This document shows positions 16,656-23,855 of a stretch of DNA of 64,000 bases, piece after piece. The first letter of the stretch is position 1, and each line of letters opens with the position of its first letter. The notes beneath the pieces were generated by a model. The model had not been told where the DNA came from. It saw only the letters and a list, made by a program, of their open reading frames with translations, and did not search any database. Both the position numbers and the translations under genes were made by a program. The DNA comes from Nanoarchaeota archaeon SCGC AAA011-G17 (GTDB lineage Archaea; Nanobdellota; Nanobdellia; SCGC-AAA011-G17), in contig AQRL01000036.1 of NCBI GenBank assembly GCA_000402515.1, positions 1-64,000 of the forward strand, written 5' to 3'.

Positions 16656-16961
16656 ATGAAAAACGAAACTATATTTGTGGAAGTATTTGGAAATAATCCT
16701 GTAATGAGAGTTTTAGACTTTCTTATAACTTTCCATGCATTTGACTATCCTTTAACAGAAATAGCAAAGAATTCAGGAGTTGGCTACTCTACGCTGCAGA
16801 CTTTTTGGGATAAGCTAGAAAGAAACTGTATTGTTATAAAAACGAGAAGAGTGGGAAAATCAGATTTATACAAGTTAAATACAAATAATCCTGCTGTAAA
16901 GCAATTAATAAAACTTGACTGGAATTTAATAAAAGGCAGTGAGCAGGAAGTTTGCTCCTGA
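16656..16961 (+). CDS. winged-helix DNA-binding protein
   Basis: A 101-residue protein with a helix-turn-helix region at about 28-62 (YPLTEIAKNSGVGYSTLQTF followed by a recognition helix) and a wing (KTRRVGKSDLYKL). It resembles small ArsR/MarR-like archaeal regulators that begin VFGNNPVMRVLDFLI. It probably binds DNA as a dimer. A TATA box (CATTTATAAATAAGC) lies about 30 nt before the ATG. No neighbouring target is evident. Confidence 0.8.
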   Translation: MKNETIFVEVFGNNPVMRVLDFLITFHAFDYPLTEIAKNSGVGYSTLQTFWDKLERNCIVIKTRRVGKSDLYKLNTNNPAVKQLIKLDWNLIKGSEQEVCS

Positions 16962-17024
16962 TTATTCTTTAATAAATTATTTAATTTGGGTTAAATTTAT
17001 ATATATACTAAACAAAAAAAGACT

Positions 17025-17735
17025 GTGAAAAAGGTATTATACACGAATAAGGGAGATAAGCTGTACTGGGAGAAGGGAGATTTGCACACCCAATATGGAA
17101 TGGTCAAGGAGAAAGACATCAAGCAGGGGAAGATAAAGACCCATATTGGAACCAATCTGAAAGTCTTAGATGCTGATTTTCTGGATAAATTAGAGAAGGT
17201 AAAGAGGGGTCCTGCATTTATGGTTCCTAAAGATATCGGCTTGATTCTTACTAATACAAGCATCAATAAAAATTCCAATGTATTAGATGCTGGAACAGGC
17301 TCTGGAATTCTGAGCGCTTATTTGTCAAGATTTGTAAAAAGGGTTTACAGCTATGAGAGGAATCCTGAATTTTTAAAATTAGCAGAAGAGAATTTTAAAA
17401 AGCTTGGAATCAAGAATGTTGAGTTAAAAAATGGAGATGTATATGAAGATATCAAAGAGAATGATCTTGACTTAATAACATTGGATTTATTAGAGCCATG
17501 GAATGCCTTGAAAAATGCACGCAGAGCCTTAAGAAGCGGGGGGTATATTGCTGTTTATACACCTAATGTCAGCCAGGTCAGCAGATTTGTTAAGGAGTTG
17601 GACAAGAATTCATTTATTTTTATAAAGACTATTGAGGTTATTGAGAGGGAGTGGGTAGTGGATGATTTAAGAATAAGGCCAAAAAACAGAATGCTGGGAC
17701 ATACTGGCTTCTTAACTTTTGTAAGAAAAATTTGA
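17025..17735 (+). CDS. trmI: tRNA (adenine-58-N1)-methyltransferase
   Basis: A 236-residue TrmI, which methylates A58 in the tRNA T-loop (and A57 in many archaea) from SAM. The N-terminal beta domain is followed by a Rossmann fold with VLDAGTGSGILSAYL and the acidic YSYERNPEF loop. The C-terminal segment REWVVDDLRIRPKNRMLGHT is the family signature. The start is a GTG about 27 nt after a TTTATATATA box, consistent with a leaderless message. Its last nine codons (GFLTFVRKI) occur again at 18968-18997, which points to an insertion at this gene's 3' end. Confidence 0.95.
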   Translation: MKKVLYTNKGDKLYWEKGDLHTQYGMVKEKDIKQGKIKTHIGTNLKVLDADFLDKLEKVKRGPAFMVPKDIGLILTNTSINKNSNVLDAGTGSGILSAYLSRFVKRVYSYERNPEFLKLAEENFKKLGIKNVELKNGDVYEDIKENDLDLITLDLLEPWNALKNARRALRSGGYIAVYTPNVSQVSRFVKELDKNSFIFIKTIEVIEREWVVDDLRIRPKNRMLGHTGFLTFVRKI

Positions 17736-18101
17736 TTAACCAAACAAATTCATAAACCAAGAAAGAATCTTTTCTAAGAAACCCTTACCAATACATTTAT
17801 TACTTACACAAACATTACTATCACATTCAAAATTATTATTACATTGCATACTTTCTGTTAATTGTGTTTTTAGTATTTTATCAATATCACAAAATTCATT
17901 CTCTGTCCTAACACCAACAGGGACACAATTGTTACTAGAATCTAAACAACCATTACAATTATTCTCTCCTTCATTAGAAACTATAGCGCTCTTTTCGCTA
18001 TTAGTTGTTTCCTCATTAGTAGAAATTGTAGACGTTACATCTGGTGATTTAGAACCAACCATTATCATCAACCCCCTTTGTACAAAAACCTGTTTCACCA
18101 C
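17736..18101 (-). CDS. cysteine-rich protein C-terminal part, probably frameshifted from 18049-18885
   Basis: A 121-residue reading frame with cysteine pairs (NCNGCLDSSNNC, CNNNFECDSNVCVSNKC) and the ending FLEKILSWFMNLFG, an amphipathic or membrane-tail ending typical of cysteine-rich surface proteins in related archaea. It has no credible start of its own: the apparent GTG lies inside the upstream gene in another frame. Restoring frame at the run of five Cs at 18072-18076 would join it to the signal-peptide-bearing frame. So it is probably the second half of one broken gene. It begins right after the trmI stop. Confidence 0.6.
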   Translation of the reverse strand: MVKQVFVQRGLMIMVGSKSPDVTSTISTNEETTNSEKSAIVSNEGENNCNGCLDSSNNCVPVGVRTENEFCDIDKILKTQLTESMQCNNNFECDSNVCVSNKCIGKGFLEKILSWFMNLFG

Positions 18102-18885
18102 AAATATTCACATCAGTATAATCACACCATTCTTCATAATAAGTGTCAAAGCTACCATCCAAGATGCAATGCTCATCATATCGTGATTCACATGCATAAT
18201 TTCCATAATTTCCTCCCCTGAATATATCTAAGTAAATCAATTGTTCTCCACTAGTAGATTCATTTGTTGCACAATCTTTCACAATTCTATGTAATACATA
18301 ATAATTATCTTCTTCTATACAAGAACCATCCTTACATCCATTTGAGCAGTATTGTTTAGCATACCATTTCCCCGTTATATCATCGCATGCCAAAACATAA
18401 TCCCCTTCACTATCACAGGAATAGCTTCCAGACAAACATTCTTTTGTTTCTTGTGGAAATAATTCTATCAACTTATTGACACCAACATTTTCACTTAATA
18501 TCTCTTTATGTTTTACATTTAATTTATCCAAAATTTTTATAAGTTCTGCTTGAAAAACAAAATGGCTTGTTGGAGAATGTGAACCAACAATAATGACTGC
18601 TTCTCCATTATAAACCAAAAGTGTAACTCTATTATCAAGAGTATTTATATCAATCTCACTAAATAATTTAGCATAGGTTGATGGAATCTCTCCATATTTT
18701 AAAGAACCATCATCATTTTTCATAAGTTGTAAAGAAGCTATTATTTCAGATATAATTTTGGTGTCTGAAGCAGGACCTAAATCATAAACGCCGATAACAG
18801 AAAATGTAGCTATGGTGCTTGTTTCCTCAGCAAAAACAAATGAGCTAAGTAAAATTAACAATATTCCTAATACTAATTTTTTCAT
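18049..18885 (-). CDS. secreted cysteine-rich surface protein, N-terminal part
   Basis: A 278-residue frame with a signal peptide (MKKLVLGILLILLSSFVFA). A mixed alpha/beta region of about 120 residues (YDLGPASDTKI, VTLLVYNGEAVIIVGSHSPT) is followed by cysteine-rich repeats (CLSGSYSCDSEGDYVLAC, CSNGCKDGSC). The protein ends abruptly after NGWF while the overlapping 17736-18101 frame continues the cysteine-rich pattern, indicating a frameshift. The extracytoplasmic location is clear; the function is unknown. The gene lies between two copies of the trmI 3' end. Confidence 0.65.
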   Translation of the reverse strand: MKKLVLGILLILLSSFVFAEETSTIATFSVIGVYDLGPASDTKIISEIIASLQLMKNDDGSLKYGEIPSTYAKLFSEIDINTLDNRVTLLVYNGEAVIIVGSHSPTSHFVFQAELIKILDKLNVKHKEILSENVGVNKLIELFPQETKECLSGSYSCDSEGDYVLACDDITGKWYAKQYCSNGCKDGSCIEEDNYYVLHRIVKDCATNESTSGEQLIYLDIFRGGNYGNYACESRYDEHCILDGSFDTYYEEWCDYTDVNICGETGFCTKGVDDNGWF

Positions 18886-18967
18886 CTTAATCCCCTATAA
18901 AATAATTATAATCACTAATAAGTTGCTATATAAATCTTTTGGTTCTCTCCAACTTGTTTCATTTTAC

Positions 18968-18997
18968 GGCTTCTTAACTTTTGTCAGAAAGATTTAA
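18968..18997 (+). pseudogene. duplicate of the trmI 3' end
   Basis: Encodes GFLTFVRKI then a stop, identical in protein to the trmI C-terminus. At DNA level, 17 identical bases at 17706-17722 and 18968-18984 continue with few changes to the stop. The copies are 1262 bp apart and frame the cysteine-rich gene. This looks like the displaced original gene end after insertion, or a segmental duplication. Confidence 0.7.
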
Positions 18998-19031
18998 TTA
19001 GATTTATATTTCTTTAGTTTATATAAATAAT

Positions 19032-19451
19032 ATGAAAATTGTTTTAATTGCGTGTGCAAGCAAAAAATTGTCCAAAAAAACTGAGGCAAGGGATTTATAC
19101 ATAAGCCCATTATTCAAATATAATATTAGATATGCCAAATCATTAAATCCTGATAGTATATTTATTCTTTCTGCAAAATATGGCTTATTAGAATTGAATG
19201 AAGAAGTAGGACCTTATAACCAAACATTAAATAGAATGAATAATGAAGAGATTGTAAAATGGGCGGATGGAGTTATTAATAAACTAAGTAAGAAAACAGA
19301 CCTTAAGAATGATGAATTTATTTTTTTAGCAGGAGAAAAATATAGAAAATTTTTGATACCCCATATCTCTAATTATAAAATTCCTTTAGAAGGGCTCGGG
19401 ATTGGAAAGCAATTAAAATTCCTGAAAGAGAGGATAAAAGATGAGCAATAA
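19032..19451 (+). CDS. DUF6884 family protein (YaaA-like)
   Basis: A 139-residue protein beginning MKIVLIACASKKL, followed by ARDLYISPLFKYNIRYAK and ILSAKYGLLEL, the pattern of the DUF6884 family distantly related to YaaA. These small proteins are common in phages and mobile DNA and are thought to act on nucleic acid, but no reaction is established to my knowledge. It overlaps the following GIY-YIG gene by 11 nt, so the two are produced together and probably cooperate. A promoter-like TTTATATAAATAATATG runs into the start. Confidence 0.75.
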   Translation: MKIVLIACASKKLSKKTEARDLYISPLFKYNIRYAKSLNPDSIFILSAKYGLLELNEEVGPYNQTLNRMNNEEIVKWADGVINKLSKKTDLKNDEFIFLAGEKYRKFLIPHISNYKIPLEGLGIGKQLKFLKERIKDEQ

Positions 19452-20079
19452 CTGCAATAAATTACATAAGTTAGTTAATAATTCAAAGAGATTAAAATTT
19501 CCTTTTAAGGAAGAAGATATTCCGCTGAATGGAATCTATATATTATTTGAGAAAGATGAATTTGCTCATAATGGTGATAGGATTGTTAGAATTGGAAGCC
19601 ATACTGGAATAGGTCAATTGAGATCTAGATTAAAACAGCATTTTATTAATGAAAACAAAGACAGGAGCATTTTCAGAAAAAATATCGGGAGGGCTCTGCT
19701 TAACAAGAGTAAAGATAAGTTTCTTGAACAGTGGGAATTAGATTTAACTTCTAAAAAATCCAAAGAGAAAAATCTGCATTTAATAGATCTTAGTAAACAA
19801 AAAGAAATTGAAAAAAAATTTACAGAGTATATCCAGAATAATTTCAGTTTTATTGTTCTAAAGATAGATGACAAGAAAAGAAGGCTTGAGAGTGAGTCTA
19901 AACTAATTTCAACTGTTTCATTATGCAGGGAATGCAGGCCATCAAAAAACTGGCTTGGCTTATTCTCTCCAAAAGAGAAGATAGTAAAGAGCGGGCTTTG
20001 GCTGGTTAATGAGCTATACAAAGAGCCATTATCTGATAAAGAAACAGATGAGCTAAAGAATTACTTATTCAAGTCCTGA
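19441..20079 (+). CDS. GIY-YIG-like nuclease
   Basis: A 212-residue protein with GIY at 31-33, RIVRIG at 47-52 in place of YIG, and the downstream arginine segment LRSRLKQHF at 60-68, together the core of a GIY-YIG endonuclease. A C-terminal CRECRPSKNWLG segment holds a Cys pair that may bind zinc. It is translationally coupled to the DUF6884 gene. Such pairs recur in archaeal and phage genomes; a nucleic-acid cleavage or modification role is inferred. It ends 19 nt inside the convergent thioredoxin reductase gene. Confidence 0.7.
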   Translation: MSNNCNKLHKLVNNSKRLKFPFKEEDIPLNGIYILFEKDEFAHNGDRIVRIGSHTGIGQLRSRLKQHFINENKDRSIFRKNIGRALLNKSKDKFLEQWELDLTSKKSKEKNLHLIDLSKQKEIEKKFTEYIQNNFSFIVLKIDDKKRRLESESKLISTVSLCRECRPSKNWLGLFSPKEKIVKSGLWLVNELYKEPLSDKETDELKNYLFKS

Positions 20080-20948
20080 TAAGCTGAGTTTGCTGCTGTT
20101 GCTCCCTCTCCGCATGCTGTTATTATCTGCTTCAAAGAATTATTTGTAATATCACCTGCTGCATAGATTCCATTAATATTTGTTCTCTGCTGCTTGTCTG
20201 CTATAATATAACCTTTTGAATCTGTTTTTATTTTTAATTGTGATATCAATCTCTGGTCGGGTATTGCCCCAACTTCTATAAATAATCCATCTACTTTTAA
20301 TTTTTTTCCTGATTTCAGCTCTATGGCTTCGAGGAATTTTTCCCCTTCTAATTTAGCTATATCTTCCCTGAATATTTGTTTTATTTTTTTCTTACCTTTT
20401 AGCTGACTCAGCCATACTGGATCTGCCCTGAATTTATCCCCTCTGTATATCAAATAAACAGTGTCTGCATAATCAGCCAGAAGCAATGCTGTTGTTACTG
20501 CTCCATTTCCCCCGCCAGCAACTGCAACATTCTTATTCCTAAACAAGGGTCCGTCGCAAGTTCCGCAATAAGAAATTCCACGACCTAGTAATTCCATTTC
20601 CCTTGGTATGTTCAGCTTCTTTCTTTCTGTTCCTGCTGCAAGTATCATCTTCTTTGCTTCAAATGTTTTTCCTTTTGCTGTTTTAACCTTAAATTTATTT
20701 GATATTTTAATTACCTCATCATATATCATTTCTGCATTTAATTTTTTTACATGCTCCTCCATCTTTTTCATTAAATCAAATCCAGAAATATCTTCATATG
20801 TCGGGAAATTACAGATTTTATGGGCTGTTGTTGCTATCCCTCCCGGAATTTTTGTGATTAGTAAGGTCTTTAATTTATATCTGGATGCATACATTGCTGC
20901 TGTCAGTCCGGCTGGCCCTCCCCCTATTATTATTAGGTCATATTTCAT
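20061..20948 (-). CDS. trxB: thioredoxin reductase
   Basis: A 295-residue FAD/NADPH enzyme that reduces thioredoxin or a glutaredoxin-like partner. The FAD-binding loop is IIGGGPAGLTAAMYA at 7-21, the redox pair is Cys128 and Cys131 in CGTC, the NAD(P)-binding loop is AGGGNGAVTTALLL near 144, and GIYAAGDITNN near 263 completes the FAD site. Length and domain order are standard. It ends with an 11-nt overlap into the downstream position of the acetyltransferase gene, so the two form an operon. Confidence 0.95.
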   Translation of the reverse strand: MKYDLIIIGGGPAGLTAAMYASRYKLKTLLITKIPGGIATTAHKICNFPTYEDISGFDLMKKMEEHVKKLNAEMIYDEVIKISNKFKVKTAKGKTFEAKKMILAAGTERKKLNIPREMELLGRGISYCGTCDGPLFRNKNVAVAGGGNGAVTTALLLADYADTVYLIYRGDKFRADPVWLSQLKGKKKIKQIFREDIAKLEGEKFLEAIELKSGKKLKVDGLFIEVGAIPDQRLISQLKIKTDSKGYIIADKQQRTNINGIYAAGDITNNSLKQIITACGEGATAANSAYQDLNK

Positions 20949-21402
20949 ATTCTTCCCTCAATAATGCATATCTTTTCTCATCATGTATTTTTCCTGTTGC
21001 TTTTGCTCTTCTGCTTTTTATTTTTGTTCCTTCAAATTTAAATCCCATTTTTTCTATCATTGAATAAGACGGCTTATTTTCCACATAAACTCCTGCCTCT
21101 ACTCTTCTTAGTTTTAATTTATCAAATGCAAAGGAGATTAATTTCTTTAATGCCTCGGTTCCTATACCCTGCCTCCAGTATTCTTCTCCTATCCAACATC
21201 CTAATGATGCAGTGCCCTGATATTTATCAACACTAGATAAAGCCACACAACCAATTACTTTCTTCTCTGATTTAAGTTCAATTCCAAGATTATAATTTTT
21301 TCTTGGTTTAATCTTTGTCTCTTTTGTACATTCGTTGATAAACTCTTTTGCATCTTTTATATTTAAATCCCTTAAAATTAATCTTTCTGTTGTTAGTTTC
21401 AT
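20938..21402 (-). CDS. GNAT N-acetyltransferase (RimJ/RimL type)
   Basis: A 154-residue acetyltransferase, expected to move an acetyl group from acetyl-CoA to a protein N-terminus or a small amine. The opening MKLTTERLILRDLNIKDAKE is typical of the RimJ/L group. The CoA-binding region is YWRQGIGTEALKKLI around 95-110, followed by VYVENKPSYSMIEKMGFKFEG. It is first in an operon with trxB. Confidence 0.88.
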   Translation of the reverse strand: MKLTTERLILRDLNIKDAKEFINECTKETKIKPRKNYNLGIELKSEKKVIGCVALSSVDKYQGTASLGCWIGEEYWRQGIGTEALKKLISFAFDKLKLRRVEAGVYVENKPSYSMIEKMGFKFEGTKIKSRRAKATGKIHDEKRYALLREEYEI

Positions 21403-21479
21403 ATGTTTAGAATAATACTGTAGTTTTTAAAATTATTCATTAGCAAAGATTTAAAAAGTGTTTTCTCTTTAAAAAAATT

Positions 21480-22634
21480 ATGAAAATCGAGAAATATTTT
21501 GACCATGATGTAATGAGCGTACATCTTAAGGAGAAATTAAAGCCCTGTGTAAAGAGGGGTATGCCTGGAAACTGGCAGTTTGAAGAATTAAAATTTAATA
21601 TTCTTAAAAGCAATGATCTTGTTGAAATATATGAGGATTTCATTGAAGAGGTTAATGCAAATAATAAGGGCTTTATCGAGATGGAGAGAGAGGGAAGCAC
21701 TATTTTCCAGATTGGAAAGTACAGAATTGTTGTTACAAGACCACCATTTTCAAACTGCTGGGAGATTACTGCTGTAAGGCCTGTAAAAAAGCTTGAACTA
21801 AAAGAGTATAAGATGAGTGAGAAGCTAAAAAAAAGGATTGCAGAGCAGGCAGAGGGGATTTTAATTGCCGGTAGCCCTGGCATGGGAAAATCTACATTTG
21901 CATCTGCCCTTGCTGAATATTATTCTGAGCATGGCAAGATAGTAAAAACTGTTGAGGCTCCAAGGGATTTACAATTAAATGACAAAATAGTGCAGTATTC
22001 TTTGAAAGATAATTCTGAGGAGATACATGATGTTTTATTATTATCAAGACCAGATTATACAATTTTTGATGAGATAAGAAATTACAAGGATTTTGAATTA
22101 TTCAGTGATTTGAGATTATCCGGGATTGGACTGGCCGGAGTTGTACATGCTACTACTCCAATAGATGCTATACAGAGATTTATCGGAAAGACTGAATTAG
22201 GAATAATCCCGCATATTATTGATACTGTTATTTTCATTAAAAATGGGGGTGTAGAAAAGGTGCTGGCTTTGGAGATGACGGTTAAAGTTCCCAGCGGGAT
22301 GACTGAGGATGATTTGGCAAGGCCAATTGTTGTTGTCAAGGATTTTGAAACAGAAAAACTGGAATATGAGATTTATTCTTACGGCGAAGAGACTGTTGTT
22401 GTTCCTGTAAAGGGCTTGGAAAAAGAGAAGAAGATTGCTGCGCATGAGCTGGCTGCAAAACAGATTGAGAAATATCTAGCTGAGTACAAAGTAAAGGCAA
22501 GACTTATTTCAGATAATAAGGCAGAGATTTATGTTCCTTCTAAATTTATAGCAGAGATTATTGGAAAGGGCGGAAAAAATATAGACAAGCTAGAAAAAGA
22601 AATTGGAATCAAGCTAGAGGTGAAGGAGTATTGA
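21480..22634 (+). CDS. PilT-like ATPase with KH domain, lacking the PIN domain
   Basis: A 384-residue relative of the archaeal PINc-ATPase-KH proteins. Residues 1-110 match the linker region that normally follows the PIN nuclease domain (YFDHDVMSVHLKEKLKPCVK). Walker A is AGSPGMGKSTFA at about 130-141, a DEIRNYKDFE segment follows, and GIIPHIIDTVIFI is the hexamer region. The C-terminal KH domain contains IIGKGGKNIDKLE. Family members are usually over 600 residues, so the N-terminal nuclease has been lost and no PIN gene adjoins. It may be a nucleic-acid-handling ATPase. A TATA box lies about 30 nt upstream of the ATG. Confidence 0.88.
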   Translation: MKIEKYFDHDVMSVHLKEKLKPCVKRGMPGNWQFEELKFNILKSNDLVEIYEDFIEEVNANNKGFIEMEREGSTIFQIGKYRIVVTRPPFSNCWEITAVRPVKKLELKEYKMSEKLKKRIAEQAEGILIAGSPGMGKSTFASALAEYYSEHGKIVKTVEAPRDLQLNDKIVQYSLKDNSEEIHDVLLLSRPDYTIFDEIRNYKDFELFSDLRLSGIGLAGVVHATTPIDAIQRFIGKTELGIIPHIIDTVIFIKNGGVEKVLALEMTVKVPSGMTEDDLARPIVVVKDFETEKLEYEIYSYGEETVVVPVKGLEKEKKIAAHELAAKQIEKYLAEYKVKARLISDNKAEIYVPSKFIAEIIGKGGKNIDKLEKEIGIKLEVKEY

Positions 22635-22844
22635 ATGAAGATAAACATACTTTCCGGCAGTTTGAGCCAAATAAATTCTACCCTTGATGCATATGGTTAT
22701 GAGCATTATATTGATAATAGTGGTTTTCTTAACGTTGATGAAATCGGTGTAGAGTGCCTTGAAAAAACTCTAGGGATTAAATATGAAATTATTGAAGGAA
22801 AGAATGTAACTGCTAGAGATATTTACCTTTTGCCTAAAAAATAA
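22635..22844 (+). CDS. hypothetical small protein
   Basis: A 69-residue protein starting immediately after the stop of the KH-ATPase gene (TGA then ATG), so translation is coupled. The sequence MKINILSGSLSQINSTLDAY is not recognised. It lacks cysteines apart from one and has no membrane segment. It could be an accessory of the ATPase. Confidence 0.5.
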   Translation: MKINILSGSLSQINSTLDAYGYEHYIDNSGFLNVDEIGVECLEKTLGIKYEIIEGKNVTARDIYLLPKK

Positions 22845-23264
22845 CTATTTCTTAAAAAATATATAGAGCGCATAGGCAACTGCCCCTGCTTTAACTCCCA
22901 TTACACCCCACTTGTAAGCTGATGTTTTTGTTTCCCAATCTGCATATTTTTCTGGTATTATCATTCTCTCAATAGGCTCGCTTAATGCAGCTGCTGCTGC
23001 GCAGTGTGTTGCAATGGTTTTTATGTCTATATCTATTCCTGCCTGGTTTATTTTATCAACTAATTTTTCTCCTGTTTTTGCTGCAAGTATTCCGGATGAA
23101 ATGCCCAAGACAAAGGCTAACTGGGAATCATATTTTTTTGTGTCTCTTATTCCTGGAATAAAACCCTTTACAGAATGAAAGGCCTCATTGCACAAAAATA
23201 GCAATGGGGTTTTTTCAAAAAATATAACTGGTTTTTCTACTTGTTTATATATTTTATATCTCAT
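22845..23264 (-). CDS. hypothetical protein with C-terminal membrane helix
   Basis: A 139-residue protein of unknown family. It has an Ala/Gly-rich middle (SGILAAKTGEKL, HCAAAAALSEP) and a hydrophobic stretch at about 117-137 (VMGVKAGAVAYALYIFFKK), so it may associate with the membrane. It shares one base with the upstream AbrB-type gene (ATGA overlap) and is probably under that regulator. A toxin-like effector controlled by its AbrB partner is possible but not shown. Confidence 0.55.
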   Translation of the reverse strand: MRYKIYKQVEKPVIFFEKTPLLFLCNEAFHSVKGFIPGIRDTKKYDSQLAFVLGISSGILAAKTGEKLVDKINQAGIDIDIKTIATHCAAAAALSEPIERMIIPEKYADWETKTSAYKWGVMGVKAGAVAYALYIFFKK

Positions 23265-23548
23265 TATTTATTCCCTCTTGATTTATGAACCAAATGGGGG
23301 ATATCATTTTCCTTTAAACCTATTTTTTCTGCTCTCTTCTTTCCTTCTTTTGCTATCATTTCTAAATCTTTTATTAACTCTTCTTTAGAAGGAGTCTCTA
23401 TTTTTTTTAGAATAATAGTATCCTTGGTACCAAAAATTGCAAATGTAGTGCCTTCTTGCATGTTTAATTTATTCCTTATGTCTTGAGGAACAACAATCTG
23501 TCCTCTAGAGCTCATTTTAGTTATTTCAATTGCCATATTAACCTCCAT
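23264..23548 (-). CDS. AbrB/SpoVT-type DNA-binding protein
   Basis: A 94-residue swapped-hairpin regulator. The domain is ITKMSSRGQIVVPQDIRNKL followed by EGTTFAIFGTKDTIILKK, the standard AbrB/MazE fold of archaea and toxin-antitoxin antitoxins. The C-terminal 40 residues are charged and helical and may bind the partner encoded next. Likely autoregulates the two-gene operon. Confidence 0.85.
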   Translation of the reverse strand: MEVNMAIEITKMSSRGQIVVPQDIRNKLNMQEGTTFAIFGTKDTIILKKIETPSKEELIKDLEMIAKEGKKRAEKIGLKENDIPHLVHKSRGNK

Positions 23549-23635
23549 TCTTATTATAAGAAAGTAAGATTAACTTATTTATAAACTTTTCTGTTTGGAT
23601 AGTTTTTTAAAAGCAGATTTCTTTTATTTTTATGT

Positions 23636-23710
23636 GGGCTTGTAGCTCAGCTTGGATAGAGCACCACACTCCTAATGTGGGGGTCGAGGGTTCGAATCCC
23701 TCCAGAGGCT
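23636..23710 (+). pseudogene. tRNA-Arg (CCU) copy with broken acceptor stem
   Basis: The D-arm, anticodon arm (CCACA CTCCTAA TGTGG, anticodon CCU) and T-arm are perfect and identical to the intact tRNA-Arg at 25578 over 60 bp (23642-23701). The acceptor 5' GGGCTTG against 3' CAGAGGC leaves three mismatches and only four of seven pairs. A promoter-like TTTTTAAAAGC lies about 30 nt upstream. It is probably a non-functional copy left by duplication or integration at the tRNA. Confidence 0.75.
23642..23701 (+). repeat. 60-bp direct repeat, left copy (tRNA-Arg body)
   Basis: Exactly repeated at 25584-25643. It covers the tRNA from the last acceptor base through most of the T-stem, the section used as attachment site by many archaeal integrating elements. 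Confidence 0.85.
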
Positions 23711-23714
23711 TTAG

Positions 23715-23789
23715 ATTATAGAAGATTTTATTGTAAAGCCATTTAATGCCTCTAAAATTGAAGAGACTATGAAAAAGATTTTGAAGTAG
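23715..23789 (+). pseudogene. response-regulator receiver C-terminal remnant
   Basis: Between two stops lies a frame reading IIEDFIVKPFNASKIEETMK and then KILK, a clear match to the last helix region of a receiver domain: the conserved Lys-Pro of the switch loop, then helix 5. The rest of the gene is absent; the broken tRNA-Arg sits directly upstream. It marks a junction of deletion or insertion. Confidence 0.6.
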
Positions 23790-23855
23790 ATAACTTAATT
23801 ATTAGTTTTATTAAGAGAACGAAAGATTTAAATATAAGTTCTATTTAAAATACTT

